From contig CM064495.1 of NCBI GenBank assembly GCA_032716605.1, forward strand, positions 44,580,564 to 44,644,563: a DNA stretch of 64,000 nucleotides, read 5' to 3'. A program made the position numbers and the translations under genes. Position 1 is the first letter of the stretch; every line of letters begins with the position of its first letter. Shown here piece by piece: positions 12,184-22,972 of this stretch. Under the pieces are notes generated by a model, which saw only the letters and a list, made by a program, of their open reading frames with translations, was not told the DNA's origin and did not search any database. The stretch is from Paralithodes platypus (Eukaryota; Arthropoda; Malacostraca; Decapoda; Lithodidae).

Positions 12184-12327
12184 GAATGAGTGGGTGGTGT
12201 ACTAAAAGAGTACCGTATATCTATAATCCTCTAATAAAAAGAGAGAGAGAGAGAGATCAAAATAGCGAGCAATGAGTGGGTGGTGTACTAAATGAGTAGG
12301 CTACCGTATATCTATAATCCTCTAATT
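12184..12327. repeat. Direct duplication of a ~55-bp segment
   Basis: AATGAGTGGGTGGTGTACTA through 'ctataatcctctaat' occurs at 12184-12236 and again at 12269-12327. A (GA)n run separates the copies and a few substitutions and indels distinguish them. Confidence 0.85.
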
Positions 12328-12559
12328 CTTAAAGATCATCATACACTATGCAAATTATTTATAGTGTTATAGGTAATACACTCGATATAATTCCATTCTA
12401 TGCAAGCAACATTAATATAAGAAGGATCCTCACTTTACTGCTTGATTTTTTTGTTCTCACTTTCCTTCATACTCTTAAAGCAGCCTTCACTTTAACTCAC
12501 AGGTATATTCTACTTTATACTGTAACTAACACTTTTGTTGAATGTAATTCCTCCTCGCG
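12328..12559. other. AT-rich unique DNA
   Basis: It forms the first part of a 480-codon + frame (12348-13790) whose remainder is pyrimidine repeat. No splice or domain signal supports a gene. Confidence 0.4.
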
Positions 12560-13719
12560 CCATCGTGTATCATTATTCCTAATTTGTTCGCTCAAATTAC
12601 CCCTCATTCACCCATCTTCACTTGCTCTAGTCATCCCTCTCCCTCGCCCCCGTTCCCTCTCCTACTCGCTCCACATAACTCCTCCCACTCACTTCCACCT
12701 TCCTTCTAACTATTCCCTTTTATTTCCTTCTTCTCTTCCCTTCTATTTACTTCTTCTATTCTCTTCTATTTCCCTTTTCATTCGCTCCCATTTTCCCTCT
12801 TACTCGTTCCCATTCCCTCTATTATTCTTTGCCATTCCCCCTCGAACTCTTTCCATTCTGACTCTAATTCTCCCATTTTATTATCCCCCATTTACCCTTT
12901 TACTTGCTCCCTTTCCCCTCTTATTCGCCCCATTTACCCTTTTACTTGCTCCCATTTCCCCTCTAACTCTTCCCTTTTCCTCTCTTATTCGCCCCCATTT
13001 CCCCTCTTATTCGCCCCCATTTCCCCTCTTATTCGCTTCCAGGTCCCCTCTTATTCGCTCCCCTTTCCCCTCTTCCTCACTTCCATGTTCCCTCTTACTC
13101 GCTCCCATTTCCCCTCATTCGCTCCCATGTCCCCTCTTACTCACTCCCCTTTCCCCTCTTCCATGTTCCCCTCACCGGCCTCCTCTCCCACTCCCCTCTG
13201 TCCTAACATTTAATCCTCTTCATCCTTCTTTAAATAGCCGGTGTTCCCTTTCATCTCCTCCCTTCTCATTTTCCCCGTGGCTTCCCACTTTCTCTTGGCG
13301 TGGTCCCCCGGGTCCCCTCCCCTCTCCTCTCCTCTCCCCTCGGCCGGCCCTCAGTAGTGCCTCTCCTTCCCCTCACTCTCTGTCGCTCGCCCCTCGCCTG
13401 CCTCCTCCTCCTCCTCCTCCTCCTCCTCTTCTTCTTCTTCTTCTTCTTCTTTCTTCTTCTTCTTCTTCTTCTTCGTCTTCTTCTTCTTCCTTCCATTCTC
13501 TCTTCTTCTTCTTCTTTCTCTCTTTCTTCTTCTTTCTTCCTCCTTCTGTCTTTCCTTCTCTTCTTCTTCTTCTTCTTCGTCTTCTTCTTCCTTCTCTTTC
13601 TTTCTCTCTCTTCTTCTTCCCCTCCCTTCTCTCTCTCCATCTGCCTTCCCTCCTCTCCTATCCTCTCTCTCTTCTCGATCGATCTCTCCTTCTTCTCCTC
13701 AGTCATTCATTCTTCTTCT

Positions 13720-13754
<35 letters not shown>

Positions 13755-13770
13755 ATAGTGTCGATTATCA
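12560..13770. repeat. 1.2-kb polypyrimidine tract with internal 22-bp minisatellite
   Basis: The + strand is almost pure C/T. Between about 12900 and 13160 an imperfect 22-bp unit, CTTATTCGCCCCCATTTCCC plus CT, repeats with variants. From 13400 to 13620 it becomes (CTT)n/(CCT)n, and (CT)n from about 13722 to 13750. The long + frames (480 and 152 codons) and the Glu/Arg/Lys-rich minus frame (146 codons) are composition artefacts. Confidence 0.92.
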
Positions 13771-13839
13771 CTCATCACATCCGTCGCTAAGTTCGTTAAT
13801 TTTTTTCCTTTTTTGGTAGGCCAATCATTTTGGGCGGAG

Positions 13840-14370
13840 TATTTCATTCTCTCCTCCTTGTCCTCCTTTTCCTTTTTTTTGTTCGCACTCGCACGCTCAC
13901 CGCTCTCTCTTCCCCCTTCATCCCCATCACAAGAATCACGTCTCTCTCATCTCTCTCATCTCCTCACTCACCTCATCACTCACCTCACTCATCTGCGCCC
14001 TCTTCCATCCTCTCTTCTGTCTCATGCTCTCCTCCCTCTCGTCGTCTCGTGGCTCTCCTCCCATCACTTCTCATCTCTCACTCACGCTCACTGCCCTCAC
14101 CCTGCGCATCACAGGCCGCTCCTGCACTCACTCCACGCTCCCCTCTCTACAGTCTCCTCTCCCACTCTCCATCTTTCTCGCCTCTTGTCTCTCCTCGATC
14201 TCTCCTCACACCCTCTCTCTCCCTACCCGATTTCTCTCTCTCATCCTATCACCCTCTCTCTCCTCATCTTCTCTCTCGTCCCTGTCTTCCTTCTCCCTGG
14301 TAGCTCCTCAGCTCTCTCTCTCTCTCTCTCTCTCTCTTTTCCTCCTTTCCTTCCCTCGCCAGGACTGTCT
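13840..14370. repeat. Polypyrimidine tract
   Basis: CT-rich with CTCAC, CATCTC and TCTC sub-motifs; several overlapping Ser/Leu/Pro-rich + frames are artefacts. Confidence 0.88.
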
Positions 14371-15472
14371 GTTCGCGTTTTCTGTCGGGCCGTGACATGT
14401 GTCTGTCAGCCTCAGGCCCTGGCGGGAGAAGTGCCTTCGCCTTGTTTTTTCGTGCCACACGCTTTTTACCCAACCGTTTTCTTTAGCTTTGTCGTGGGGC
14501 GGCATGGTGCGGAAAAACAACAAACCTCTAGCGCCTCCGCCCCCACGACATTCCCTAAACAAAGACCCTCCATTATTTTGACTTATGGCCCGGCGTTAGA
14601 AGAAGGAGAGAAAGAAGTTGGATTAGAGTCTTGATTAAAGAAATAAAAGGTGTTGTTTACCTTCGGGAGGTGGAGTAGTGGGAGGGAGGAGGAGGAGGAG
14701 GAGGGGGCGGTGGTGGCGAAAGAAAACGGAAACAAACACGACGCAGAGATACAACTAAAGAAACCGAATTAATCCATACCCACCTCTTTGTTTTTCTCTT
14801 TTCGTCTTCTACGAATATATTATCGACCATCTCTTTCCCTTACTCTTTCATCCATTACTCTTTTTTCATCTAGTCTAGATTTCTACAGAGGCCTAACTAG
14901 TATACATAAAAAGTATGACAAGGGAAAGCGGAACCTCCACAGCAAACCCCACAAAGCCAACAAAACAAACCCTCCACAAAACCCGAACCGCCACGGCCAA
15001 ACCACCCTACTAAAACGATGTCAGAACCCAAGTATATTCCAGGGAAAAAGAACCTGGTCATTTTTTTAATTTTGGTACGGGCGTGCAAAGGGCTTACCCT
15101 CCCAGCTGGACGATGTTTTCTGTCAACTTCAGATTCGTCTTGGATGGTTGGAACCTGGCGAGTTTTTTTTTTTTCTCTGTACGGTAAACATTTTGGGGGA
15201 AACTCTGGTGCAGGACTGGCTCCGCTCATCGCCCTCCCTCTTATCCTTCTCTCTCTTTCTTCCTTTACTTCTCTCTTCCATTTATTAATTGGCGCACTTT
15301 TGAGGTACACTTGTCAGGAGAGAGAGAGAGATTGTGTGTGTGTGAGATTGAGAGAGAGAGAGAGCGAGAGAGGAAAGTGAGTGGATAACATAATATAACT
15401 TAGATGGAATTGGTGGGTGGGTGAGTGATTTAATAGACACTGGAATTTTTCTCATTTAAAATACTACACAAT

Positions 15473-15475
<3 letters not shown>
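14371..15475. other. Mostly unique DNA, no gene supported
   Basis: It contains a (GGA)n patch near 14685-14703 and (GA)n near 15319-15365. The frames at 14897-15310 (minus) and 15018-15380 (plus) overlap each other and show no recognisable domain. Confidence 0.4.

Positions 15476-15527
<52 letters not shown>
15476..15527. repeat. (GA)n microsatellite
   Basis: About 26 GA units. Confidence 0.95.
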
Positions 15528-15532
<5 letters not shown>

Positions 15533-15834
15533 AGATAAAGGGTGAAGCTGAGACAAAGGGTAGACTAGGCGGCACTTGGTAATTAACCCATTCCGTCCAG
15601 AACTTTGTGCCGGTATTGATTGTACGACGAGTTGGTAAAGGCTTCGCTGATCCTGAGAACTTCCGTTTTTACGGCTTATTTCTGGCACAAAACCACATTG
15701 GCAAAACAAACCCAGCCTAGACCTGACGGAGGCACACACGGAGGGAGAGTACCACACCCCCCCCACCCACCACCTCACGGGGGGGGGGTGGGTGGTCGTT
15801 TAAATAATTTATAGTGGTTCCGGCCCCCTATTGT
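15528..15834. other. Unique DNA, no gene seen
   Basis: It includes TTTGTGCC (about 15604) and GGCACAAA (about 15680) as a short inverted repeat, and C-run/G-run patches at 15757-15793. Confidence 0.4.
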
Positions 15835-16215
15835 TGTACTGCCTTCGAATATCTAAACGAGACAACCCACGGAAAAAGAAAGTAACCACCACCGTGCCGT
15901 TCGTTTTCTTTCCCTTACATGTCCTATGTTGTATGTCTTCGGATATCTAACGAGACACGGAAAAGAGTACCACCATCCCCACCACACACCCCTCGTTTTC
16001 CTCCCTTCCCCCCCTCCCCTTTGACTGTCCTATGTTGTATGTCTTCGGATATCTAACGAGACACACGGAAAAGAGTACCACCACCTAACCCCACCCGAGA
16101 GCTACCGTAGGTCGCACCACCCCTCGTTTTTTCCCTCCCCCCTTCCCCTCCCCCTCCCCCCCCCCTTACATGTCCCTATGTTGGTAATGTCCTTTCGGAT
16201 ATCTAGAAACGAGGA
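15835..16215. repeat. Degenerate tandem repeat beside the assembly gap
   Basis: A segment containing TATGTTGTATGTCTTCGGAT, then ATCTAACGAGACACGGAAAA and 'gagtaccacca', recurs about four times with 'atatct' anchors near 15847, 15948, 16055 and 16197. The outer copies carry many one-base insertions, and C-runs lie between copies. Either it is an old tandem array or the consensus is poor here. Confidence 0.7.
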
Positions 16216-16400
16216 CAGCACAACAGAAGTCACGGAGGTAACCTGCAAACCCCCACCCCACCACCCGCCTTGGTTTCTTGTAGTCGCCATATTGTTTACT
16301 TTCTGCTTTGATATTGTCTACCTTCCAGTTCTTTCATGCGTGTCTTCGTTGGGATATTTTTACTAAATTACAGTACCTACAACTGTAAATTTGACTTGGA
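16216..16400. other. Unique DNA flanking the gap
   Basis: No gene signal. Confidence 0.4.
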
Positions 16401-16500
16401 NNNNNNNNNNNNNNNNNNNNNNNNNNNNNNNNNNNNNNNNNNNNNNNNNNNNNNNNNNNNNNNNNNNNNNNNNNNNNNNNNNNNNNNNNNNNNNNNNNNN
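16401..16500. other. Assembly gap, 100 N
   Basis: Exactly 100 N, the conventional placeholder for a gap of unknown size. True distance and content are unknown, so features on either side should not be assumed contiguous at this spacing. Confidence 0.99.
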
Positions 16501-17225
16501 CTGTAAATATCTCCTTTTCTTTCGTGCTGGTTTCCTTCACATTCACGACTAGCTACACCACTTTGCCCCTGCCACAAACAATGTCTTACAACAATCCTTA
16601 CTCAATTTCCATCAATCACTATCTCCGTCGTGCTGGTGAATGAAATGATAGCATCTTAAAAGTGGGTTTAAATCTTAAAAGGGTAACAGTGCTTTGAGTC
16701 TGGCGGGAAAAACAACGAGAAAGATAAGGTCCTGAGTGAGTGGAAGGGGTTGAGAAGGGCTAAACCGATCCCCTCCTCGAGGGCAGAGGTCGAGCCCAGC
16801 AGTTGGTGTAGGTGTGCTTGTGTGTGTGTGTTTTGGAGGGGAGCGGGTGTGGGTGGGTGTTGGGAGTGAGTGGGTACTTTGTAAATATGTTGTTCTGTGT
16901 GTGTGTGTGTTATTGTTGTTGTGTTGTATATTTTTGTTTACGTGGGTTCACTTGTGTCCTTTATAAGTTACCTCGTGTCACGTGTGTGGGTTGTATAGGT
17001 GTGTATTTTTGTTTAGCAGGTGTGTGTGAGTGTGTAGGTTTGTGCGTGTGTGCGTGCTGTGCCTGGGTGACTGGCAAGGTGGTAGGGGAGGAGTTGAGGG
17101 TAAGTGAGATTAATGGTTGACCAACTCAGGTGAAAGTTTGATGCGAAAAAAGACAAATGAATGTAGAAAGCAAGCGAGAAAGAGCCGAAGTACCCAGCCA
17201 ACGAAGGTACCCTGCATTGAGGGGC
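16501..17225. other. Unique DNA with TG-rich section
   Basis: TGTG-rich and T-rich from about 16810 to 17070. No gene is supported. Confidence 0.4.
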
Positions 17226-17610
17226 GGAGTCGAGAGAGAGAGAGAGAGAGAGAGAGTATAAGCTAGGTCAAGAAGTACGAGGGAGGAAGAGAGATAGAAG
17301 CTTGATCGAGAGTGGGATAGAAACTAGGTCGAGAGAAAAAAAAAGTTGCCAGTTACATTATAATTAAATATACACACAGACCCGTTAGTCACAAGTTCGA
17401 CCAAGTAATTCGACGTTAATCACTACTGCTGACAATTAGCCCCAACTGCAATAATAACAAATAATTCGAGAGAGAGAGAGAGAGAGTGAGATAGAGATAA
17501 TAGGATAGAGAAAGAAAGAAAGAAAGAACGAAAGAGAGAGAGAGAGAAGGCGAGAGAGTACACTGGAGTACAAAGGAAATCAAGAGAGAGAGAGAGAGAG
17601 AGAGAAGGAC
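17226..17610. repeat. Dispersed (GA)n and GAAA microsatellites
   Basis: GA runs lie at about 17233-17258, 17468-17488, 17532-17547 and 17584-17604, with AAAG units near 17510-17526. Confidence 0.85.
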
Positions 17611-19019
17611 AAGAGGACGCGTGCAGCCCTCCGTGGAAATTGGTGGGCGATTACAGCGGTGAAATGTTGACGCGGCTACAGGCACAGTCGGCCCCTGGCA
17701 CTTGACTTTATTTCACAGTACAGTAATTAGCGTTTGGTGCCACGTCGGCGGGGGGTGCCACCAGTCGTCTCTCTCTCTCTCTCTATCTTCTCTGTTTGAG
17801 GCTTTCATTCGTCATTGATTTGATTTCCGCCTTGCGTCTTGTTTTAATAATTTGCCATATGGCCTCGTGTTAGAATGTCATAGGAGAGATTTGAAGTCAT
17901 ATCATCCCATTAATGTTTTCTTTCTGTGTACTTGGGCAACTGTTTTTATTCCCTTCTATTTATGATAATTATGTTTCCTTATTTAGGTAATACATTTAGC
18001 TCCATCGTGTCTCATCCGTCAACTGTTTTGCACAACCAATGCCCCTAAACATTCATCATCACTCAGCCTTTGCACCCCATTTTCCCCTGAACACCCGAAC
18101 ACCCTTCCAAAAAGAAGCCCTATTCAGCCGAGCCGGGACAAAATCCTGAGAGAAGTCGGTGGTGGTGGTGGTAGTGGGGGAGGCGAGGTCTGCAGGGCAT
18201 GTCACAGAGCAGCCCAGGTTGAAGTCTACACCTGACAACTCGAGAGAAGCGCTCCGCTACGGGAAGACGGACTCTCTCCTTCTCTCTGAGGGGGTGGGGG
18301 CTTAGAAGGAAAGGGATGTTGGTGTGCTGGGGAGAATAGGTACTTCATGGGGATTTATGTGTGTGGATTTATGATACGTATGGCTTAAGAAGACAATAAA
18401 TGGTTAGGGAATAAATAGGGAAGAATAATACCTTGATCGAGAGAGGAGTTGGAGAGAAATGTCAATATGGAATGTTGGAAGGTATGTCGATTTTCTGGCT
18501 ATGAGTGTTATTGAAAAAAAAGGAATAAAACGGGATTAATAGAGACGAGTCCTTAGTTGAACATTGTCGTTTACACAATTATCTGGAATACGCTAAAGAT
18601 ATCAAGTCTTGGGATTGACGGAGCTCAAATCAAGTATTCATTCCTGCTCTTTCCTGGTCGTGCCTGCGATTGGCTGGCAAGCAGTGACCAGAGAGCTTTG
18701 TGGGCAGACAGAAGCAAGTTGCATGTCCAGCTGTAATTTCCCTGCCTGCCGCATTTTTACCACCGAATGATGTAATGAGGGGAGGGCGATGGCGGGGGAA
18801 AGGAAGAATGGACGAGAGAAAGAGAGTATCGCTTCTCTTATGTCGCTTGTATTCCTTTTCTTGTGTAGTATATGCGGATAAGTGCTTCTCTTATTCCTCT
18901 TCTCTTTATACTATTATATATTATATAACTCCTCCATTACCAACAGGATTTTTATTCATGCGTGTGCGTCTATTATTCGTTTAGTCACTAGTATATATCA
19001 ATGTTGCCATGTATTTATG

Positions 19020-19021
<2 letters not shown>
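17611..19021. other. Unique DNA, no gene seen
   Basis: A GGT patch occurs near 18151-18172. Otherwise mixed composition with no supported frame. Confidence 0.4.

Positions 19022-19055
<34 letters not shown>
19022..19055. repeat. (TA)n microsatellite
   Basis: About 17 TA units. Confidence 0.9.
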
Positions 19056-19056
<1 letters not shown>

Positions 19057-19131
19057 TGATATTATACTGATATTATATACAGTACATAGGTAGATATATC
19101 TGTTAAACATAATTATTAATTATAATGTATT

Positions 19132-19216
19132 CTAATTTGTTTTCTTTCTTCCACAGGTAAGTTGAGACTCTATGTTTTGCCCAAAGAAGAAGGTTGAGTT
19201 CCTGTCGAAGGTAAGT
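19132..19216 (+). other. Candidate recursive splice site with a 54-nt downstream exon
   Basis: Seen: CTAAT (19132-19136, a branch-point match), a pyrimidine tract to 19153, then CAG immediately followed by GTAAGT (19154-19162). This places a strong 3' splice site directly against a consensus 5' splice site. Exactly 54 nt after the AG, a second strong donor, AAG|GTAAGT, lies at 19208-19216. The 54-nt segment contains AAAGAAGAAGG, a typical purine-rich exonic enhancer sequence. Known: ratchet points of recursive splicing have the form Y-tract-CAG|GTAAGT and may be followed by a short exon used for exon definition. All three frames entering the segment hit a stop. An ATG at 19172 opens a frame (MFCPKKKVEFLSK) through the donor but has a weak start context. 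Alternatives are an ordinary 5'-UTR exon, a first coding exon, or a poison exon. Transcription is not shown. Confidence 0.55.
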
Positions 19217-19794
19217 ATCCTCAATATCAAAGCAATATACAAAGAAATGCGAACAACAACAGACACACTAGTTTTATTGAGGCTTCTTGTTTTTTTAGTA
19301 AATGAAAAGTGCCTTAGACATATTTGCAAGATTAATTTCCCTTATAAATGTATACATTAGGGTTTGATTGCATACATTTATCTAAACGTATTTAGAAAGT
19401 CGAAGCATTATCAAAATTAACAACGTCTCGTGGCAGTTCCAAATGTTTACGACTCGGTTGATTTTTTTTAGATTGATCTGACTTGATCAAACAACCTTGT
19501 AACTATACAATAATTGAGGTCCGGTACATTATATTAAATGATAACGATAATACTTCGAAATTATGAGGTTTGATTGCTTATGCTTATTAGTTTGGCATGT
19601 TGCCTTATGTTGAAATCATTGTTGTATTAGAGTACAAACACACAATACTGAATAATATGCATATATAATATAAAATAAAGATTTAGGCCTATGAATCTTT
19701 ACAGGAATTCCAATGGTGTGTAAAAACTGTAACAGACTAGAATGCCAGCTTTAGTATCGTTAAAGTTGTTTGCCTTGAAGAATGGATGTTTGGC
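19217..19794. other. AT-rich unique DNA
   Basis: Intron-like composition downstream of the splice-site candidate; nothing else recognised. Confidence 0.4.
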
Positions 19795-20040
19795 AATATA
19801 AGTTTATATTAAGCAAAGTTATGGTTGGGTTACATTAAGTTTGGTTTGATTAGCTTAAGCGGTATGGTAGGTTTGATTAAGTTTGGTTACCTATAGTTAA
19901 CATTATATTGAGTTCGTTTAAGTTATAATAGGTTAAGTTAGATCATATTTATTTTCTTTTGTCTTTGTTTTGTAAAGTTTAGTTTAGCTTCATTTACGTT
20001 CGCTTATATATAATATGTTACCAAAGTTACGTTAGTTTAA
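19795..20040. repeat. Cryptically simple GGTTA/TTAAGTT-rich stretch
   Basis: Degenerate repetition of 'ggttgggttacattaagttt', 'taggttaagttag' and similar words. Confidence 0.45.
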
Positions 20041-20623
20041 TTAATCAAATTCACCTTATTAACTGAACTTTTAAAATATGTATCCACACTAGGTAACCAG
20101 TCATTCGTTCGATAATACGAACCCCCTTGTGTGTTGTAATGTTACTATGCGGTACAGCCAATAGCTTTGTATTCCCGGTACAGGCAGATTAGTCAGTCAT
20201 GCGTTGTCTGCTCAGTGGGGAGGCGGTACATGGTGCATAGTGACTGGCCGCTTTGTATTCCTAGCCTTCAGCACCCACTATGATGGAATTATTAGTCGTG
20301 TCTTCTGTGTGTGCTGTGGGCTTGAGTTGTACCGTACTTCCGCGTTTATATTGCGGTGTTTGATTGGAGTGTACCGTGTTTGTATTTTATACGTTCATTT
20401 GTACCGTATTTCCACGGTTTTGATGCAAAGTTTGGTTGACTTTTAAGTTACTCAATTATTTATTCCATAATTTTGTGTATTTTATGTGGTGTTCCATTGA
20501 CTTTGCCGTATATCTCTGTTTCTTGGTCTGTTTCATCAAAGCCCAGTATGACATCATTGTCAGCCCTGTCAGTATGTCATACGACATTCTTAAATATTCT
20601 TGCTATTATTACTGTAATGCCCT
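20041..20623. other. Unique DNA, no gene seen
   Basis: Overlapping 70-83 codon + frames (20204-20687) have no recognisable domain. Confidence 0.35.
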
Positions 20624-20930
20624 GTACCTGCAAAAATCCCGCAACCACAATACTACCCGAGTTGACGTCTGGGATAGCATAAAATAGTCGTTGATGGTGA
20701 AGTCTAATAATAAACCCATCACGTGAATCACCACGAGAGTATCACCTGGTTCTTTCAAGGAGAACTACGGTTGCTATCCTATTGTACGTCCAAGGTAGTA
20801 CAGTCGGTTAGCGCGCAGGTCTGGTAAAAAACATACATGTTCATAACCAGGGTTCGAACCCGTGCCAGGCATCTCAAAGCCTGGGGAGTTTTCGGGAGGG
20901 TTAAATTCCCTTCGCACCCAGCATTTCATT
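20624..20930 (+). repeat. tRNA-derived SINE (copy 1)
   Basis: GGTAGTACAGTCGGTTAGCG (from about 20791) matches a tRNA A-box/D-arm and GGGTTCGAACCC (about 20851) is a B-box/T-arm core, with tRNA-like spacing of about 45 nt between them. The same ~300-bp block recurs at 21331-21629 with a few percent difference. Both copies share the downstream GGGAGTTTTCGGGAGGGTTA and end near CAGCATTTCA. Confidence 0.75.
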
Positions 20931-21082
20931 GGTGGGTCATGGACCGTGATCTGGTAGCTAGATAGAACACCCATCACGCGGACCTTAAACAATATTGAGA
21001 TTGCCGAGGTGATGTGGCTACGATACCTTACGACCTTAAAATAGGCTAGGGACTAGCCTTGTTAAAGAAGGATGCTATGTAA

Positions 21083-21330
21083 TGCCCTGTACACAAACTC
21101 CCACGGCGAGTAAGAGACATGAGGGACATCTCGTTAGACAACTTCAAGAGAGCCCTAGATGTCGAACTGCAAAAAGTGCCAGACGAGCCCATCCTCGCAA
21201 GGGAGCGAGCTGTCGCTTCAAACAGTCTACTGCACCAAATCACCACCCATAACGAGGGGCGTCGCGCTCCTTGGTGCCGCTAGAGGAGCGGCGAACACAT
21301 CCAAAGGTATCCAAAGGTAAAGGTAAGGTA
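21083..21330 (+). mobile_element. Non-LTR retrotransposon C-terminus and 3' tail (copy 2, decayed)
   Basis: After a TAA at 21080-21082, an open fragment runs from 21083 to a TAG at 21281-21283. It contains SLDNFKRALDVELQKVPDEP and ERAVASNSLLHQITTHNEGR. The pattern F-K-x-x-L-D..V-P-D-E-P..S-N-S is familiar from the C-terminal tails of retroelement ORF2-like proteins in crustaceans; this is recalled family knowledge, not a search result. The 3' end carries AAAGGTA-type short tandem units to 21330, matching the copy at 5009-5088. The reverse transcriptase domain is absent, so this is a 5'-truncated or decayed copy lying between two SINE copies. Confidence 0.65.
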
Positions 21331-21629
21331 CCCGTAAAAATCCCGCAACCACAATATTACCCGAGTTGACGTCTGGGATAGCGTAAAATAGTCGTTGATG
21401 GTGAAGTCTAATAAACCCATTACGTGAATCACCACGAGACTATCACCTGGTTCTTTCAAGGAGAACTAAGGTTGCTATCCTATTGTACGTCCAAGGTAGT
21501 ACAGTTGGTTAGCGCGCGAGTCTGGTAAAAACATACATGTCCCTAACCAGGGTTCGAACCCACGCCAGGTATCTCAAAGCCTGGGGAGTTTTCGGGAGGG
21601 TTACATTCCCTTCGCACCCAGCATTTCAA
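21331..21629 (+). repeat. tRNA-derived SINE (copy 2)
   Basis: Second copy of the block at 20624-20930, beginning immediately after the LINE tail. The A-box (GGTAGTACAGTTGGTTAGCG) and B-box (GGGTTCGAACCC) are intact. Confidence 0.75.
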
Positions 21630-21868
21630 TTACAGTATGTTATATAGCTTGAAGGAATTTCTGAGAATCAAAACAATAATTATTGATATAAATTATACCG
21701 TTTTGGTTCCTAAAGGTCCTTTCTTTCTAAGCTATATCAAATCTTCTTATGTTTCTATGTTTATCAGATGCCTTTTACCTTGTTTTCGTGTATATATTGC
21801 GTTGTTCCATATTCCACATTCCCCTGTTTATTTTGTACCACAGTATACACAAGAACTAAACTTTCTAC

Positions 21869-22074
21869 TATAGTCCGTTCATTCTAGGTTGGGCAGAAAT
21901 CCTAACCTCTGTAACTCAAAAGGGGCTACAGCAAATGCGCTGTCAATTTCCACACCTATTCCCTAGCCAAGTCTTCCTATTTGGTAGAAATAATAGCTCG
22001 ATTACTCTAGTCCTTTTTGAGTTACAGAGGTTTGGGGTTACGATTCCTGCCCAACCTAGAATGAACGGACTATA
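21869..22074. mobile_element. Palindromic MITE with TA target duplication
   Basis: Terminal inverted repeats of about 55 bp: TATAGTCCGTTCATTCTAGG at the left and its exact complement, CCTAGAATGAACGGACTATA, at the right, continuing inward with GGGCAG..AACCTCTGTAACTCAAAA. The flanking dinucleotide is TA on both sides, consistent with a Tc1/mariner-type non-autonomous element. Total length 206 bp. Confidence 0.8.
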
Positions 22075-22724
22075 GTGTGTATAACGTGTGTTGCTGTTTG
22101 ACGTGTACCGTGCTGTTGGGGGTATTGTTTTATTTACCTTGTATATACCTTTTTTATATTCTGTTTTGTTCTATCATTCCACACTTTTAGTTTGTTTTTT
22201 GTTCGGTTTTGTTGACTCATGCCTTAGTTCTAGGGTTTGTTTTGTGTTTGTTTGTTTTTTAGACGATTTGTGTATATTTGTGTGAATATCCTGTAATGTT
22301 TAGTTAATGCTTCTGTTTTCATACACTGATTTCGTTCGTACTTCTGTGTATTCCTTGTTTACATTTAGATGACATAGACTGTCAGTATATAATGTAATTA
22401 ATGTTCCCATACTTTGGAAGACAAAAAATAAAGGTATACAAATAGATCATTGTTGTTATTGCATATTAATGTTTCTCAAATGCTTTTTTATTCCCTGCTC
22501 AACCATGTATTTAGCCATTTTGCAGTACGTTGTAAAAACCCGCCTTGGGATAATATTTGCTGTCGGATTGCCTTAAAAATACCTTCACGCATGACTCTTT
22601 GCATAAGAATAGTGTACATCGGCAGCAGTACTCATTAACATGCATAATATCTGAATCCCGCAGTTATCGAGGCATGGAATTTTGTGTGACCAGGGCTAGT
22701 GGGGTCGTGAAGGCATCTTGGTAG
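22075..22724. other. Unique DNA, no gene seen
   Basis: T-rich with no supported frame. Confidence 0.4.
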
Positions 22725-22972
22725 TAGTGGTGTTGGTGGTGGCAGTACAAAGGAGTACAAAGGAAATCAAACAACAACAGGTCCAGCGACCCCTCAAGGC
22801 TGCTTGCCCTCCAAAACACTGATGGTCAAGTGTCCAGACAGTGGTTTAGAGAGCAGTGGTGGTAGTAGTGGTGGTGTGGGTGATTGTGGTGTTGCTAATG
22901 GTGGTTGCAGTGGCAGTGGTGTTGGTAGTTGTGGTGGTGTGTGTGTAATGGTGGTTCTTGTGGTGGTGGTCG
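22725..22972. repeat. Interrupted (GGT)n/(GTG)n
   Basis: GGTGGT and GTAGTGGT units at 22725-22745 and 22854-22972. The Gly/Ser/Val-rich + frame and Pro/Thr-rich minus frame follow from the repeat. Confidence 0.8.

Noticed and set aside
12348..13790. 480-codon + strand open frame
   Set aside because: Most of it is translated polypyrimidine DNA, where stop codons are nearly impossible; no domain, splice or start evidence.
15583..15690. TTAACCCATTCC with a TTTGTGCC/GGCACAAA inverted repeat as another TTAA MITE
   Set aside because: No second TTAA terminus or matching copy was found.
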